Of a DNA stretch of 64,000 nt, positions 39,944 through 47,576 are shown piece after piece; positions within the stretch are counted from its first letter, which is position 1, and every line of letters begins with the position of its first letter. The DNA comes from Lederbergia lenta NBRC 16444 (lineage in GTDB: Bacteria > Bacillota > Bacilli > Bacillales > Bacillaceae_C), in assembly GCF_001591545.1 (NCBI RefSeq), contig NZ_BCVC01000001.1, positions 806,001 to 870,000 of the forward strand, in the 5' to 3' direction. Under the pieces are notes generated by a model. The model had not been told where the DNA came from and searched no databases. It saw nothing but the letters and a program-made list of their open reading frames with translations. The position numbers and the translations under genes were made by a program.

Positions 39944-40064
39944 CCGTCTCGCTTTAAGCGCTAGGACCAACAAGCATAAGTTAATCTGTTGAGAAGGTAC
40001 AAATCGAACTTCTATACAACTTGCCTTATGCTTGTTGCCTCTGAACGAGCGCTTTCTGCTATTG
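39944..40064 (-). repeat. Structured palindromic element, copy 2
   Basis: About 120 bases in the yqgO-yqgP gap (39889-40181), otherwise without a gene. Read on the minus strand it begins AATAGCAGAAAGCG (40063-40050) and ends GCGCTTAAAGCGAGAC (39961-39946), closely matching the head AATAGCGGAAGCG and tail GCGCTGAAGCTAGA of copy 1. Internal arms: CAACAAGCATAAG 39968-39980 with CTTATGCTTGTTG 40025-40037 (13 perfect pairs), AGCGCT on both sides, AGAAG 39992-39996 with CTTCT 40009-40013. Confidence 0.65.
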
Positions 40065-40181
40065 CTGTTAGCTAGCTGGTATTTGTTTGTACATTGTTTT
40101 TGCATCTAATGCTTATTTTGGTTATAGTTAGAATAGAAGTGAGACGAGCTTTGTTTTGAGTATGAAAGAGAGGCTTGCATA

Positions 40182-41696
40182 TTGTCTGGACGACGCGAAG
40201 ATTATTTATTTTGGAGATTGGCCCACTTTTTGTCAAATGAAGGTGGCTATCGATTAATAAGAGCAAATGAAAACCAAACTGAATTATGGTTTGAAAATAA
40301 GAAAAATAAAAATGCAAGATTAATCCGTCTAGTTAGATTTGATTTGGACTGGGCCAACAAGATAAAACGTGATATTCAAATACTGTCCGTTCAATCTGAA
40401 AAAATTAGGAAGCATTTATTTGTCAAAAAGTTAACAGTCCTTAATTTATACATATCAACCTATCTACCTGTAGATGACTATGAATACTTAATAGAGAATA
40501 ATGAGTTAAGTAATGAGAAAGTCACAATAGAAACAGTTGTAATGGCTAATGAAAATACATATGAAGCATTAAAAGCAGTTGGTCAAATACTTGATAATCA
40601 GCTTGATTTTCAAATCGATTCGGATTATGATGAATCAGAAATTGTTTCGCTAAAAACAAGCATACATAAGAAGGCCTCACAACAATTGAAAGAGGAAAGA
40701 CAATTATTTGAGTACAGTAAACCTTTTTTTGCATACGCTTTTATGGCTATTCAAGTGATTGTATTCCTATTGCTAGAGGTCAATGGAGGTAGCACAAATA
40801 CCGAAACATTAATCAAATTTGGTGCTAAGTATAATCCACTTATTCTTGAGGGGGAATGGTGGCGCTTTATTACGCCTGTTTTTTTACATATCGGGATATT
40901 GCATCTCGTTATGAATACATTAGCGCTGTATTATTTAGGAATTGCCGTTGAGAAAATGTTCGGGCGCGCAAGATTTTTATGGATTTATTTATTTTCTGGG
41001 TTTACTGGGACACTTGCAAGTTTTGTTTTTACTGGAAACTTATCAGCGGGTGCTAGTGGTGCTATTTTTGGTTGTTTTGGTGCACTTCTATATCTTGGCG
41101 TTGTGTATCCTCAAGTTTTTTTCAGAACGATGGGCATGAACGTAATTGTTTTAATAGGGATAAACTTAGTTTTTGGATTTTCAGTATCTGGGATTGATAA
41201 TGCTGGACATATTGGTGGTTTACTGGGTGGATTTCTTGCCACAGGCATTGTTCACTTTCCGAAGAAACGCCGATCTCTTCAGCAAGCGGGTTTTGTCATC
41301 ATTACTGCCGCAGTTGTGTCAACGATGCTTTATTTTGGTTATCATAGCGATCGACCAGAAGTCGTAAATAATCTAGCTGAGAAGCAAATGAAAAAGGGTG
41401 AAATGGAAGAAGCCTATCGTTTGCTTAGTGATTATGTTGCGACAGATAAAGGGAATGAAATTACTTATTTCCATCTTTCTTTATTAGAAATATATCGAGA
41501 ACAATATGCAGCGGCAAAAGAACACTTGCAACAAGCAATTAGATTGAATCCCGATTTTCATGAGGCGCAATTTAATTTAGCACTTTTATATTATGAAGCG
41601 GAAGACTTGGAACAGGCAAAACATGTACAAAAAGCTCTATCATTGTATGAGGATGAAAAGTATGAAGCGCTTCTTAAGAAACTTGAAACACAATAG
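40182..41696 (+). CDS. yqgP: Rhomboid serine protease with TPR tail (YqgP/GluP type)
   Basis: 504-residue intramembrane protease. An N-terminal cytosolic domain of about 180 residues precedes the six-helix rhomboid core. Catalytic Ser lies in AGASGAIFG (residue about 292) and His in DNAGHIGGLLGG (about 345). C-terminal TPR-like repeats follow (residues about 400-500). B. subtilis YqgP cleaves the magnesium transporter MgtE with FtsH (known for the homologue). TTG 40182 behind AGAGAGG. Confidence 0.92.
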   Translation: MSGRREDYLFWRLAHFLSNEGGYRLIRANENQTELWFENKKNKNARLIRLVRFDLDWANKIKRDIQILSVQSEKIRKHLFVKKLTVLNLYISTYLPVDDYEYLIENNELSNEKVTIETVVMANENTYEALKAVGQILDNQLDFQIDSDYDESEIVSLKTSIHKKASQQLKEERQLFEYSKPFFAYAFMAIQVIVFLLLEVNGGSTNTETLIKFGAKYNPLILEGEWWRFITPVFLHIGILHLVMNTLALYYLGIAVEKMFGRARFLWIYLFSGFTGTLASFVFTGNLSAGASGAIFGCFGALLYLGVVYPQVFFRTMGMNVIVLIGINLVFGFSVSGIDNAGHIGGLLGGFLATGIVHFPKKRRSLQQAGFVIITAAVVSTMLYFGYHSDRPEVVNNLAEKQMKKGEMEEAYRLLSDYVATDKGNEITYFHLSLLEIYREQYAAAKEHLQQAIRLNPDFHEAQFNLALLYYEAEDLEQAKHVQKALSLYEDEKYEALLKKLETQ

Positions 41697-41727
41697 TTAA
41701 CTTAATTTGTTTATAAGTGAGGCAATT

Positions 41728-41925
41728 ATGAATACTGTTTATGATGTGCAACAATTATTAAAAAAATTTGGTATATTTGTATATGTGGGAGAGCGCATTG
41801 CTGATTTAGAATTGATGGAAGCCGAAATAAAAGATTTATATTTTGCTAATTTAATTCCAAAAGAACAATTTCAACAGGCTCTTTTAATTTTAAGAAATGA
41901 AATAACTAAAGAACAAAAAAAATAA
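41728..41925 (+). CDS. yqgQ: YqgQ-like DUF910 protein
   Basis: 65 residues from ATG 41728 (MNTVYDVQQLLKKFGIFVY...), after AAGTGAGG. Segments GERIADLELMEAEIKDLY fit the YqgQ family, placed directly before glucokinase in Bacillus. Shares its last base region with glcK. Function unknown. Confidence 0.82.
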   Translation: MNTVYDVQQLLKKFGIFVYVGERIADLELMEAEIKDLYFANLIPKEQFQQALLILRNEITKEQKK

Positions 41926-41945
41926 TGAATAGTGGGGAAAATGAG

Positions 41946-42917
41946 ATGAGTGAAAAATGGCTGGCAGGTATCGATATTGGGGGTACTTCTATAAAACTAG
42001 CATTCTTTACCGAAACAGGTGAACTTGTGCATAAATGGGAAATACCAACGAATAAAGATAATAGGGGAATGGCAATTATTAGTGAGGTTGGCGATTCGGT
42101 TCAATCTAAATTAATTGAATTACATGGCGATGTCAGTCCATTAGTTGCTGCAGGAGTTGGTGCTCCTGGTCCAGTAGATACAGATAAAGGACTATTATTT
42201 GAAGCTGTAAACATTGGATGGCAAGATAATTTTCCGTTAAGAGATTTAATGCAATCAGCATTAAATGTACCTGTAGCAATTGATAATGATGCGAATGTTG
42301 CTGCACTTGGTGAAATGTGGAAAGGCGCAGGAAAAGGATCAAAAGATTTGATTTGCATTACACTTGGTACGGGGGTCGGCGGGGGAATCATTTATAAAGG
42401 TGATATTGTTCATGGTAGCAAAGGTGCAGCTGGTGAAGTCGGTCATATTACCTCGGTTTCAAATGGTGGATACATGTGCAATTGTGGTAAAACAGGATGT
42501 CTAGAAACAGTGGCATCTGCCACTGGTGTTGTTAGAACTGCACTTGATAAACTCAAAGTTTATGATGGGGAATCATTATTGAAACCGATTGTAGAAAGTA
42601 GTGGTACAGTAACTGCGAAAGATGTTTTTGATGCAGCCGCAAAAGGTGATAAATTAGCAAATGAGATTGTAGAACTTCTTGCCGATTATTTAGGAATTGC
42701 CTTGGCGAATTCCTCTGCAATTCTAAATCCAGAGAAAATTGTAATTGGTGGAGGAGTATCCAAAGCAGGCGATATTTTATTAACACCATTAAGAGCTAAA
42801 TATAAAAAATATGCATTTAAACCAATTGCTGAAAATACAGAAATTTTGTTAGCGGAATTAGGAAATGACGCTGGAATCGTCGGCGCAGCATGGTTAGCCG
42901 CTAATAAAATTGGTTAA
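41946..42917 (+). CDS. glcK: Glucokinase (ROK family)
   Basis: 323-residue ATP-dependent glucose kinase. N-terminal phosphate motif GIDIGGTSIKLA, the sugar motif AIDNDANVAALGEMWKGA (abbreviated), GTGVGGGII, EVGHI, and the ROK zinc motif CNCGKTGCLE (about residue 178). ATG 41946 follows GGGGA; the in-frame ATG 41925 overlaps yqgQ. Terminator at 42967. Confidence 0.94.
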   Translation: MSEKWLAGIDIGGTSIKLAFFTETGELVHKWEIPTNKDNRGMAIISEVGDSVQSKLIELHGDVSPLVAAGVGAPGPVDTDKGLLFEAVNIGWQDNFPLRDLMQSALNVPVAIDNDANVAALGEMWKGAGKGSKDLICITLGTGVGGGIIYKGDIVHGSKGAAGEVGHITSVSNGGYMCNCGKTGCLETVASATGVVRTALDKLKVYDGESLLKPIVESSGTVTAKDVFDAAAKGDKLANEIVELLADYLGIALANSSAILNPEKIVIGGGVSKAGDILLTPLRAKYKKYAFKPIAENTEILLAELGNDAGIVGAAWLAANKIG

Positions 42918-42966
42918 AAGCTTATAGTATTGTCAGTTCGTAAAATAGAGCAGACTTTAATATGAA

Positions 42967-42998
42967 GGCTGTCGAGACAAAAGTCTCGGCGGCCTTTT
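42967..42998. terminator. Terminator after glcK
   Basis: GGCTGTCGAGAC 42967-42978 pairs with GTCTCGGCGGCC 42983-42994 (one or two G-U), then TTTT. Lies between convergent glcK and thiO. Confidence 0.8.
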
Positions 42999-43004
42999 AA
43001 AGTT

Positions 43005-44069
43005 TCAGTTATATTGATATGTAGCTATCCCTCTACCAGGGTTAAAAGCAGTCAAAAACTCCTCGGAAATATCATTTTTAAGAATGAAGTCCTTAATCAA
43101 TTTTGCGGTGGCGGGTGCTAGAAGAATCCCATTGCGAAAATGACCTGTTGCAACGTACACATTGGTTGAATTAGGGATAAGTCCTATGTACGGAAGATCG
43201 TCTATTGTTTTCGGACGAAAGCCATACCACCGATCCAGCACTTTAAATTGTGATGAGCCATGTAAAAAACTTTCTGCGATAAGTGCTAAGCTTTCTTGAC
43301 CGTCAGCCGTAATACCCTCACTATCATCTAATTCCATCGTTGCGCCAACAACGAGCGTTCCATCTACCCGTTGAAGCATGTATGTTCCTTCATAAAATAG
43401 TGTGTATGGTAGTGTAACCCCAGGAGCCTCAAGTTTCATGCATTGCCCTTTCACTCCAGATAAATGAAGAGGTAAAAGTGATCTACTTTCAATTCCAGCA
43501 GTAATAACGATGTGATTCGCCTGTAATTCAAATGAAGGCGTTTGAATTACATCTTCGTCTATAGAAAACACTGGTGTATTCTCATAAATAGATACTCCAA
43601 GTGCTCTTGCAGCGTAAGAAAATGCATAGCAAGTCTTAATTGGATGAATGTGGATATCTTCAGTAAATAAAAATCCGCCATCTTGAGGCACATTCACATT
43701 TGGGATTGACCTACGAATAACTTCGGGTAATATATGCTTTCCTTTAAAGTGAATTGGTTCTCCTTTTTGATGGTTAAATTGTAAGATTCCTCCTTTAGTA
43801 TGTTCAAAGGCAATCCCTGACAGTTTTTCTACTTCAGATCTGATCCGTTCATATAAGTACTGACTTTCTTTAGCAAAAGAATAGAAGGCGCTGTTACCAG
43901 TAAACTCTGAATGAGCCCCGAGCATTCCCGCTGCTGCTTTTGTTGAGCCCGAGGCAATTTTAGCGGCTTCCAAAATTGCTACAGATAGCCCCTCTTTTGC
44001 CAAGAAATAAGCAACAGTATTTCCGATAATTCCTCCACCAATAATAGCTACATCAACAGATTGAGTCAT
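43005..44069 (-). CDS. thiO: Glycine oxidase ThiO
   Basis: 354-residue FAD-dependent oxidase that makes the dehydroglycine used in thiazole synthesis. N-terminal FAD motif VAIIGGGIIGNTVAYFLA (residues 6-23), SGSTKAAAGMLGAHSE, and the C-terminal YVATGHFRNGILLAP are present. ATG 44069 follows GCGAGGTG; it overlaps the tenI end by 17 bases. Second gene of the minus-strand arm behind the TPP riboswitch. Confidence 0.93.
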   Translation of the reverse strand: MTQSVDVAIIGGGIIGNTVAYFLAKEGLSVAILEAAKIASGSTKAAAGMLGAHSEFTGNSAFYSFAKESQYLYERIRSEVEKLSGIAFEHTKGGILQFNHQKGEPIHFKGKHILPEVIRRSIPNVNVPQDGGFLFTEDIHIHPIKTCYAFSYAARALGVSIYENTPVFSIDEDVIQTPSFELQANHIVITAGIESRSLLPLHLSGVKGQCMKLEAPGVTLPYTLFYEGTYMLQRVDGTLVVGATMELDDSEGITADGQESLALIAESFLHGSSQFKVLDRWYGFRPKTIDDLPYIGLIPNSTNVYVATGHFRNGILLAPATAKLIKDFILKNDISEEFLTAFNPGRGIATYQYN

Positions 44070-44658
44070 GGATGGACACCTCGCAAGCTTTTGCATATTC
44101 TTTTGCAGCTTTCTCTGGTTTGGCTACGCCGAATATAGAGGACATTACGGCGATACCCGCAGCTCCAGCATCACGGATTGATTGGACGTGTTCGGGCTTA
44201 ATGCCTCCAATTGCATACACAGGGCAATGTGCATGAAACGTTATTTCTCGCAGCGCTTTAAGACCGCGTGGCATAATCCCCTTTTTGCAAGCTGTTTTGT
44301 AAATATGGCCATATAGTAGCCAGTCAACAGGTTCGGCAACATTGTCGATGGAGTGTATGGATCGTCCTAAGGAAAGTTGTGGATACTCCAATTTTATACC
44401 ATTTATAGGGGGAGCATTATTGGGTAATTGTACACGGTTAATTCCCGTTGATATCGCTAAATGTCTATTCCCGTGAATAATTAATTTGCGCAAATCAAAT
44501 TTATTCTTGTAAAGTGTTTCGATAATCATTTTTAATGTTTCTTCGGATTTGGATTTTTCTCGTAATATAATTGCTGATACATATGGTTCGATATGAAGTA
44601 GGGTGTGAACGAGCTTATTTTCTGTCATGCGATCGTCAGTGACAGTAATTAATTTCAT
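44053..44658 (-). CDS. tenI: TenI, thiazole tautomerase
   Basis: 201-residue ThiE-like protein converting the thiazole carboxylate tautomer. TIM-barrel segments KLIIHGNRHLAIS, HCPVYAIGGIKPEHVQSIRDAGAAGIAVMSS (fragments) are recognisable. In known TenI the thiamine-phosphate synthase residues are lacking. First gene behind the minus-strand TPP riboswitch, translationally coupled to thiO. Could be misnamed ThiE, but the thiO neighbourhood argues for TenI. Confidence 0.85.
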   Translation of the reverse strand: MKLITVTDDRMTENKLVHTLLHIEPYVSAIILREKSKSEETLKMIIETLYKNKFDLRKLIIHGNRHLAISTGINRVQLPNNAPPINGIKLEYPQLSLGRSIHSIDNVAEPVDWLLYGHIYKTACKKGIMPRGLKALREITFHAHCPVYAIGGIKPEHVQSIRDAGAAGIAVMSSIFGVAKPEKAAKEYAKACEVSIHDSIC

Positions 44659-44679
44659 ATTGATATCTCCTTTGTAAGT

Positions 44680-44850
44680 AAAAAGACCACTTTCCTGAAA
44701 TGGAAAGTGGTCTGATGTATCGCCGCGTAAAAAAATACGCGTGAAAATAGACTTGTCACTTTCCTCCGCAGGTACGAACCTGTTCAGGTAATAAGGGTAT
44801 CAGAGTTATACTCTTCTCTCAGTCCTAAAAAAGGATTCCCCTAGTGTTTC
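44680..44850 (-). promoter_or_regulatory. TPP riboswitch controlling tenI-thiO
   Basis: Read on the minus strand: ACTGAGAG, then ATACCCTTATTACCTGAACAGG and TACCTGCGGAGGAAAGT (fragments), the complete THI-box order. The aptamer covers about 44753-44850. A terminator hairpin follows at 44684-44713 (AGACCACTTTCC/GGAAAGTGGTCT) with a T-run, so termination is the likely control. A second small CGCGTA/TACGCG hairpin lies between. Confidence 0.93.
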
Positions 44851-44943
44851 TTTAATTTAGAATGGATTTCTTAATGGAAAGCATATCATTCTCTTAAATA
44901 AAATGAAAGGATAATCCAAAATATATCGATGTTTCTAAATAGT

Positions 44944-44973
44944 TTGACAAGGTCTAGATAGACATGATAGGAT
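44944..44973 (+). promoter_or_regulatory. Likely SigA promoter of thiSGF
   Basis: TTGACA 44944-44949 and TAGGAT 44968-44973 with an 18-base spacer, placed about 40 bases before the TPP aptamer. Position and consensus fit; no start site is proven. Confidence 0.55.
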
Positions 44974-45009
44974 ATTTTGTGTAAACTTTATATTCAATTT
45001 TATTAAACT

Positions 45010-45103
45010 ACTAGAGGTGCCTTTTAAGAAGGCTGAGATTGAAGCGATCGACTTCGGGACTCTTGGAACCTGATCTGGTTAATACCAGCGAAGGGAAGTG
45101 GGG
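45010..45103 (+). promoter_or_regulatory. TPP riboswitch controlling thiS-thiG-thiF
   Basis: THI-box elements AGAGGTGC, GGCTGAGATT, GGAACCTGATCTGGTTAATACC and GCGAAGGGAAGT are all present in order (fragments). Two terminators follow at 45108-45146 and 45157-45187. It lies back to back with the minus-strand TPP riboswitch. Confidence 0.95.
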
Positions 45104-45107
45104 AAAT

Positions 45108-45146
45108 AGGTTTTTGAGCCTCTGTTTAGAGGTGTAAACCTTTTTT
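45108..45146 (+). terminator. First terminator hairpin in thiS leader
   Basis: AGGTTT 45108-45113 pairs with AAACCT 45136-45141 around an inner CCTCT/AGAGG helix, then TTTTTT. Probably the riboswitch expression platform. Confidence 0.75.
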
Positions 45147-45156
45147 ATTGATGTAT

Positions 45157-45187
45157 AACCACTATCTTTGCTGAGATAGTGGTTTTT
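45157..45187 (+). terminator. Second terminator hairpin in thiS leader
   Basis: AACCACTATC 45157-45166 pairs with GATAGTGGTT 45175-45184, then TTTTT. A second terminator-like hairpin about 20 bases before the thiS site; its contribution to control is unknown. Confidence 0.65.
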
Positions 45188-45209
45188 AGTTTGTCTAGGA
45201 GGTGATGAC

Positions 45210-45413
45210 ATGCAAATTGTCCTAAATGGCAAAATGCAAGAAATACCAATAGAAGTAACAAGGGTAAAAGAATTAATTCATTTTTTATCCTTAAATAAGG
45301 ACTTAGCAATAGTAGAGCAGAACGGTAGGATCTTAGGGAGAAGTGAATGGAGCGAAATGGAAATCACAGACAATGATCATTTTGAAATCGTTCAATTTGT
45401 AGGAGGAGGATAA
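45210..45413 (+). CDS. thiS: ThiS, sulfur carrier protein
   Basis: 67-residue ubiquitin-like carrier; C-terminal FVGGG ends in the Gly-Gly used for thiocarboxylation. AGGAGGTGATGAC precedes ATG 45210. First gene of the plus-strand thiazole operon. Confidence 0.93.
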   Translation: MQIVLNGKMQEIPIEVTRVKELIHFLSLNKDLAIVEQNGRILGRSEWSEMEITDNDHFEIVQFVGGG

Positions 45414-45414
45414 C

Positions 45415-46179
45415 ATGTTAAAAATAGGACCTTATACTTTCCAATCACGTTTATTTTTAGGGACAGGGAAATTTTCATCCGTTGATATCCAGAAGGAATC
45501 GGTCGCTGTTTCTGATACAGAGGTACTGACCTTTGCAGTTAGAAGAATGAATATTTTCGATGAACAACAACCCAACCTATTAGAAAAAATTAATCTAAAG
45601 AAATTTTGCTTTTTACCAAATACAGCAGGGGCAAAATCGGCTGAAGAAGCAGTTCGAATTGCTCGTTTAGCAAAAGCCTCGGGGCTTTGTCATATGGTGA
45701 AAGTGGAGGTATTTGGTTGTGATAAAACGTTATTACCTGATCCTATTGAGACACTAAAAGCGAGTGAACAACTACTCGAGGAAGGATTTATTGTTTTGCC
45801 GTATATATCAGACGATGTTGTTTTAGCAAAACGACTCCAAGAGCTCGGGGTTCACGCAGTTATGCCGGCAGCTTCACCTATTGGTTCTGGATTAGGTATC
45901 GTTAATCCAATAAATCTTGAATTAATTATCAAAGATGCTAAAGTCCCGGTGATTGTGGATGCGGGGATTGGCTCCCCAAGTGATGCTGCATTTGCGATGG
46001 AGTTAGGAGCAGATGGAGTGCTATTAAATAGCGCAGTATCTGGAGCGGGAAATCCTGTTCAAATGGCTGAAGCAATGAAATGGGCCGTGAAGGCAGGTAG
46101 ACAGGGATATAAAGCTGGAAGAATTGCAAAGAAAAAATATGCTGAAGCTTCGAGTCCATTAACAGGGATAAGCATATAA
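45415..46179 (+). CDS. thiG: ThiG, thiazole synthase
   Basis: 254-residue TIM-barrel enzyme that joins DXP, dehydroglycine and ThiS-thiocarboxylate. Segments [39 protein letters not shown] and [20 protein letters not shown] (abbreviated) match, including the Schiff-base Lys in VKVEV. One base separates it from thiS and it shares a base with thiF. Confidence 0.95.
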   Translation: MLKIGPYTFQSRLFLGTGKFSSVDIQKESVAVSDTEVLTFAVRRMNIFDEQQPNLLEKINLKKFCFLPNTAGAKSAEEAVRIARLAKASGLCHMVKVEVFGCDKTLLPDPIETLKASEQLLEEGFIVLPYISDDVVLAKRLQELGVHAVMPAASPIGSGLGIVNPINLELIIKDAKVPVIVDAGIGSPSDAAFAMELGADGVLLNSAVSGAGNPVQMAEAMKWAVKAGRQGYKAGRIAKKKYAEASSPLTGISI

Positions 46180-47204
46180 TGAATAGCCGGTATTCTCGCC
46201 AAGAGATGTTTACCCCGATAGGTAAAGAAGGACAAATAAGATTAAAAGCTGCACATATTTTAATGATTGGAGCGGGTGCTCTAGGCACAGCAAATGGGGA
46301 GATGCTTGCAAGAGCGGGTGTTGGTAAGTTAACTATTGTTGATCGCGATTATGTGGAAATATCTAATCTGCAGCGTCAGCAAATGTATAAAGAGAAACAT
46401 GCTTATGAAAAATGGCCAAAAGCTATTGCAATAGGTGAAGAACTAAAAAAAATAAACTCAACCATCGAACTAGAAACATATGTGGAAGAGGCGGATCCCA
46501 CTTGGTTAGAACAATATTTAACAGATGAAACACCGAATCTTATTTTAGATGCGACGGATAACTTTGAAACGCGCCTAATTCTGAATGATATTTCGCAAAA
46601 GTGGAAGATCCCTTGGATTTATGGCGCTTGTGTTGGAGCAACAGGAGTTAGTTTAACTATTCACGCTGGGAAGTCACCTTGTTTATATTGTATGTTAGAC
46701 ACTTTACCGGAAACGAATCTAACATGTGATACGGTTGGAATCATTAGCCCGGCTGCACAAATGGTGGCCGCTTTTCAAACGACGGAGGCGCTTAAGATTC
46801 TAGTTAATGATAATAATTCATTGCGTACAAAGCTTGTGTATTTTGATCTTTGGAATAATCAAATGACGCAAATGAAAATAGATTCATTAAAGAAAGAGGA
46901 ATGTCCTTCGTGTGGTGCAGACCGAGATTATCCATTTTTAAATGATGAAAATAGAACTAAGTTTGCAGTACTTTGCGGTCGCAATACAGTACAAATTCGG
47001 CCGCCTAGGCAATTAGCAATAGAATTAAAAGAAGTAGCGGAGCAATTGCCCTCATATGTAGAGAAAATAAAAAGAAACGAATTTTTACTGAGTTTCTCTA
47101 TAAAGAAACGTGCATTCGTTTTGTTTAAAGATGGACGACTATTCATTCACGGAATGAAGGATATAAGGGAAGCAAAGAAACTCTATTATCAATTATTTTC
47201 ATAA
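46179..47204 (+). CDS. thiF: ThiF, ThiS adenylyltransferase (MoeB/E1-like)
   Basis: 341-residue adenylyltransferase. ATP motif GAGALGTANGEMLARAG (residues about 30-46), DRDYVEISNLQRQ, the catalytic-cysteine area NLTCDTVGIISPAA and zinc CXXC pairs (CLYC, CPSC) are visible. A C-terminal extension of about 90 residues follows. Activates the ThiS C-terminus for sulfur transfer. Terminator at 47279. Confidence 0.93.
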   Translation: MNSRYSRQEMFTPIGKEGQIRLKAAHILMIGAGALGTANGEMLARAGVGKLTIVDRDYVEISNLQRQQMYKEKHAYEKWPKAIAIGEELKKINSTIELETYVEEADPTWLEQYLTDETPNLILDATDNFETRLILNDISQKWKIPWIYGACVGATGVSLTIHAGKSPCLYCMLDTLPETNLTCDTVGIISPAAQMVAAFQTTEALKILVNDNNSLRTKLVYFDLWNNQMTQMKIDSLKKEECPSCGADRDYPFLNDENRTKFAVLCGRNTVQIRPPRQLAIELKEVAEQLPSYVEKIKRNEFLLSFSIKKRAFVLFKDGRLFIHGMKDIREAKKLYYQLFS

Positions 47205-47278
47205 AATCTTGAAATGAGAGGGTAAGCAATTCAGAATAGATCTGTTTGTTTAGGCGAAAGTTGAATAGATGGAAGTTA

Positions 47279-47308
47279 AACAGGAGCCAGTGGTTCTTGT
47301 TTTTTTTG
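47279..47308 (+). terminator. Terminator after thiF
   Basis: Ten-pair stem (47279-47288 with 47292-47301, two G-U), followed by an eight-T run. Bases 47309-47576 are AT-rich and gene-free, likely the promoter of the LTA synthase. Confidence 0.7.
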
Positions 47309-47576
47309 TGCTGATGGATTGTAAATATAATTTCTATTCCTTCCTAGGTCTTAAGTTATAAAAACAATTTACAAAGACAATCCTGAAACTTTTTGATGTT
47401 TAAAACGTCTATATATATAAGAACATGAATAGGATTCCTTTGGAGGTTCATTGCTTGGCTTAATAAACGAAGGAATTAATTTTTTTATAAACATATTATG
47501 ATATTCGTTAGTCCATTCATTGTTTTCAATTAATGAATGGGAAGTACTTTTACATATTCAGTAGGAGGTAAATGTT

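Noticed and set aside
45011-45232. 73-codon minus-strand frame over the plus-strand TPP riboswitch
   Set aside because: It is the shadow of conserved riboswitch and terminator sequence.
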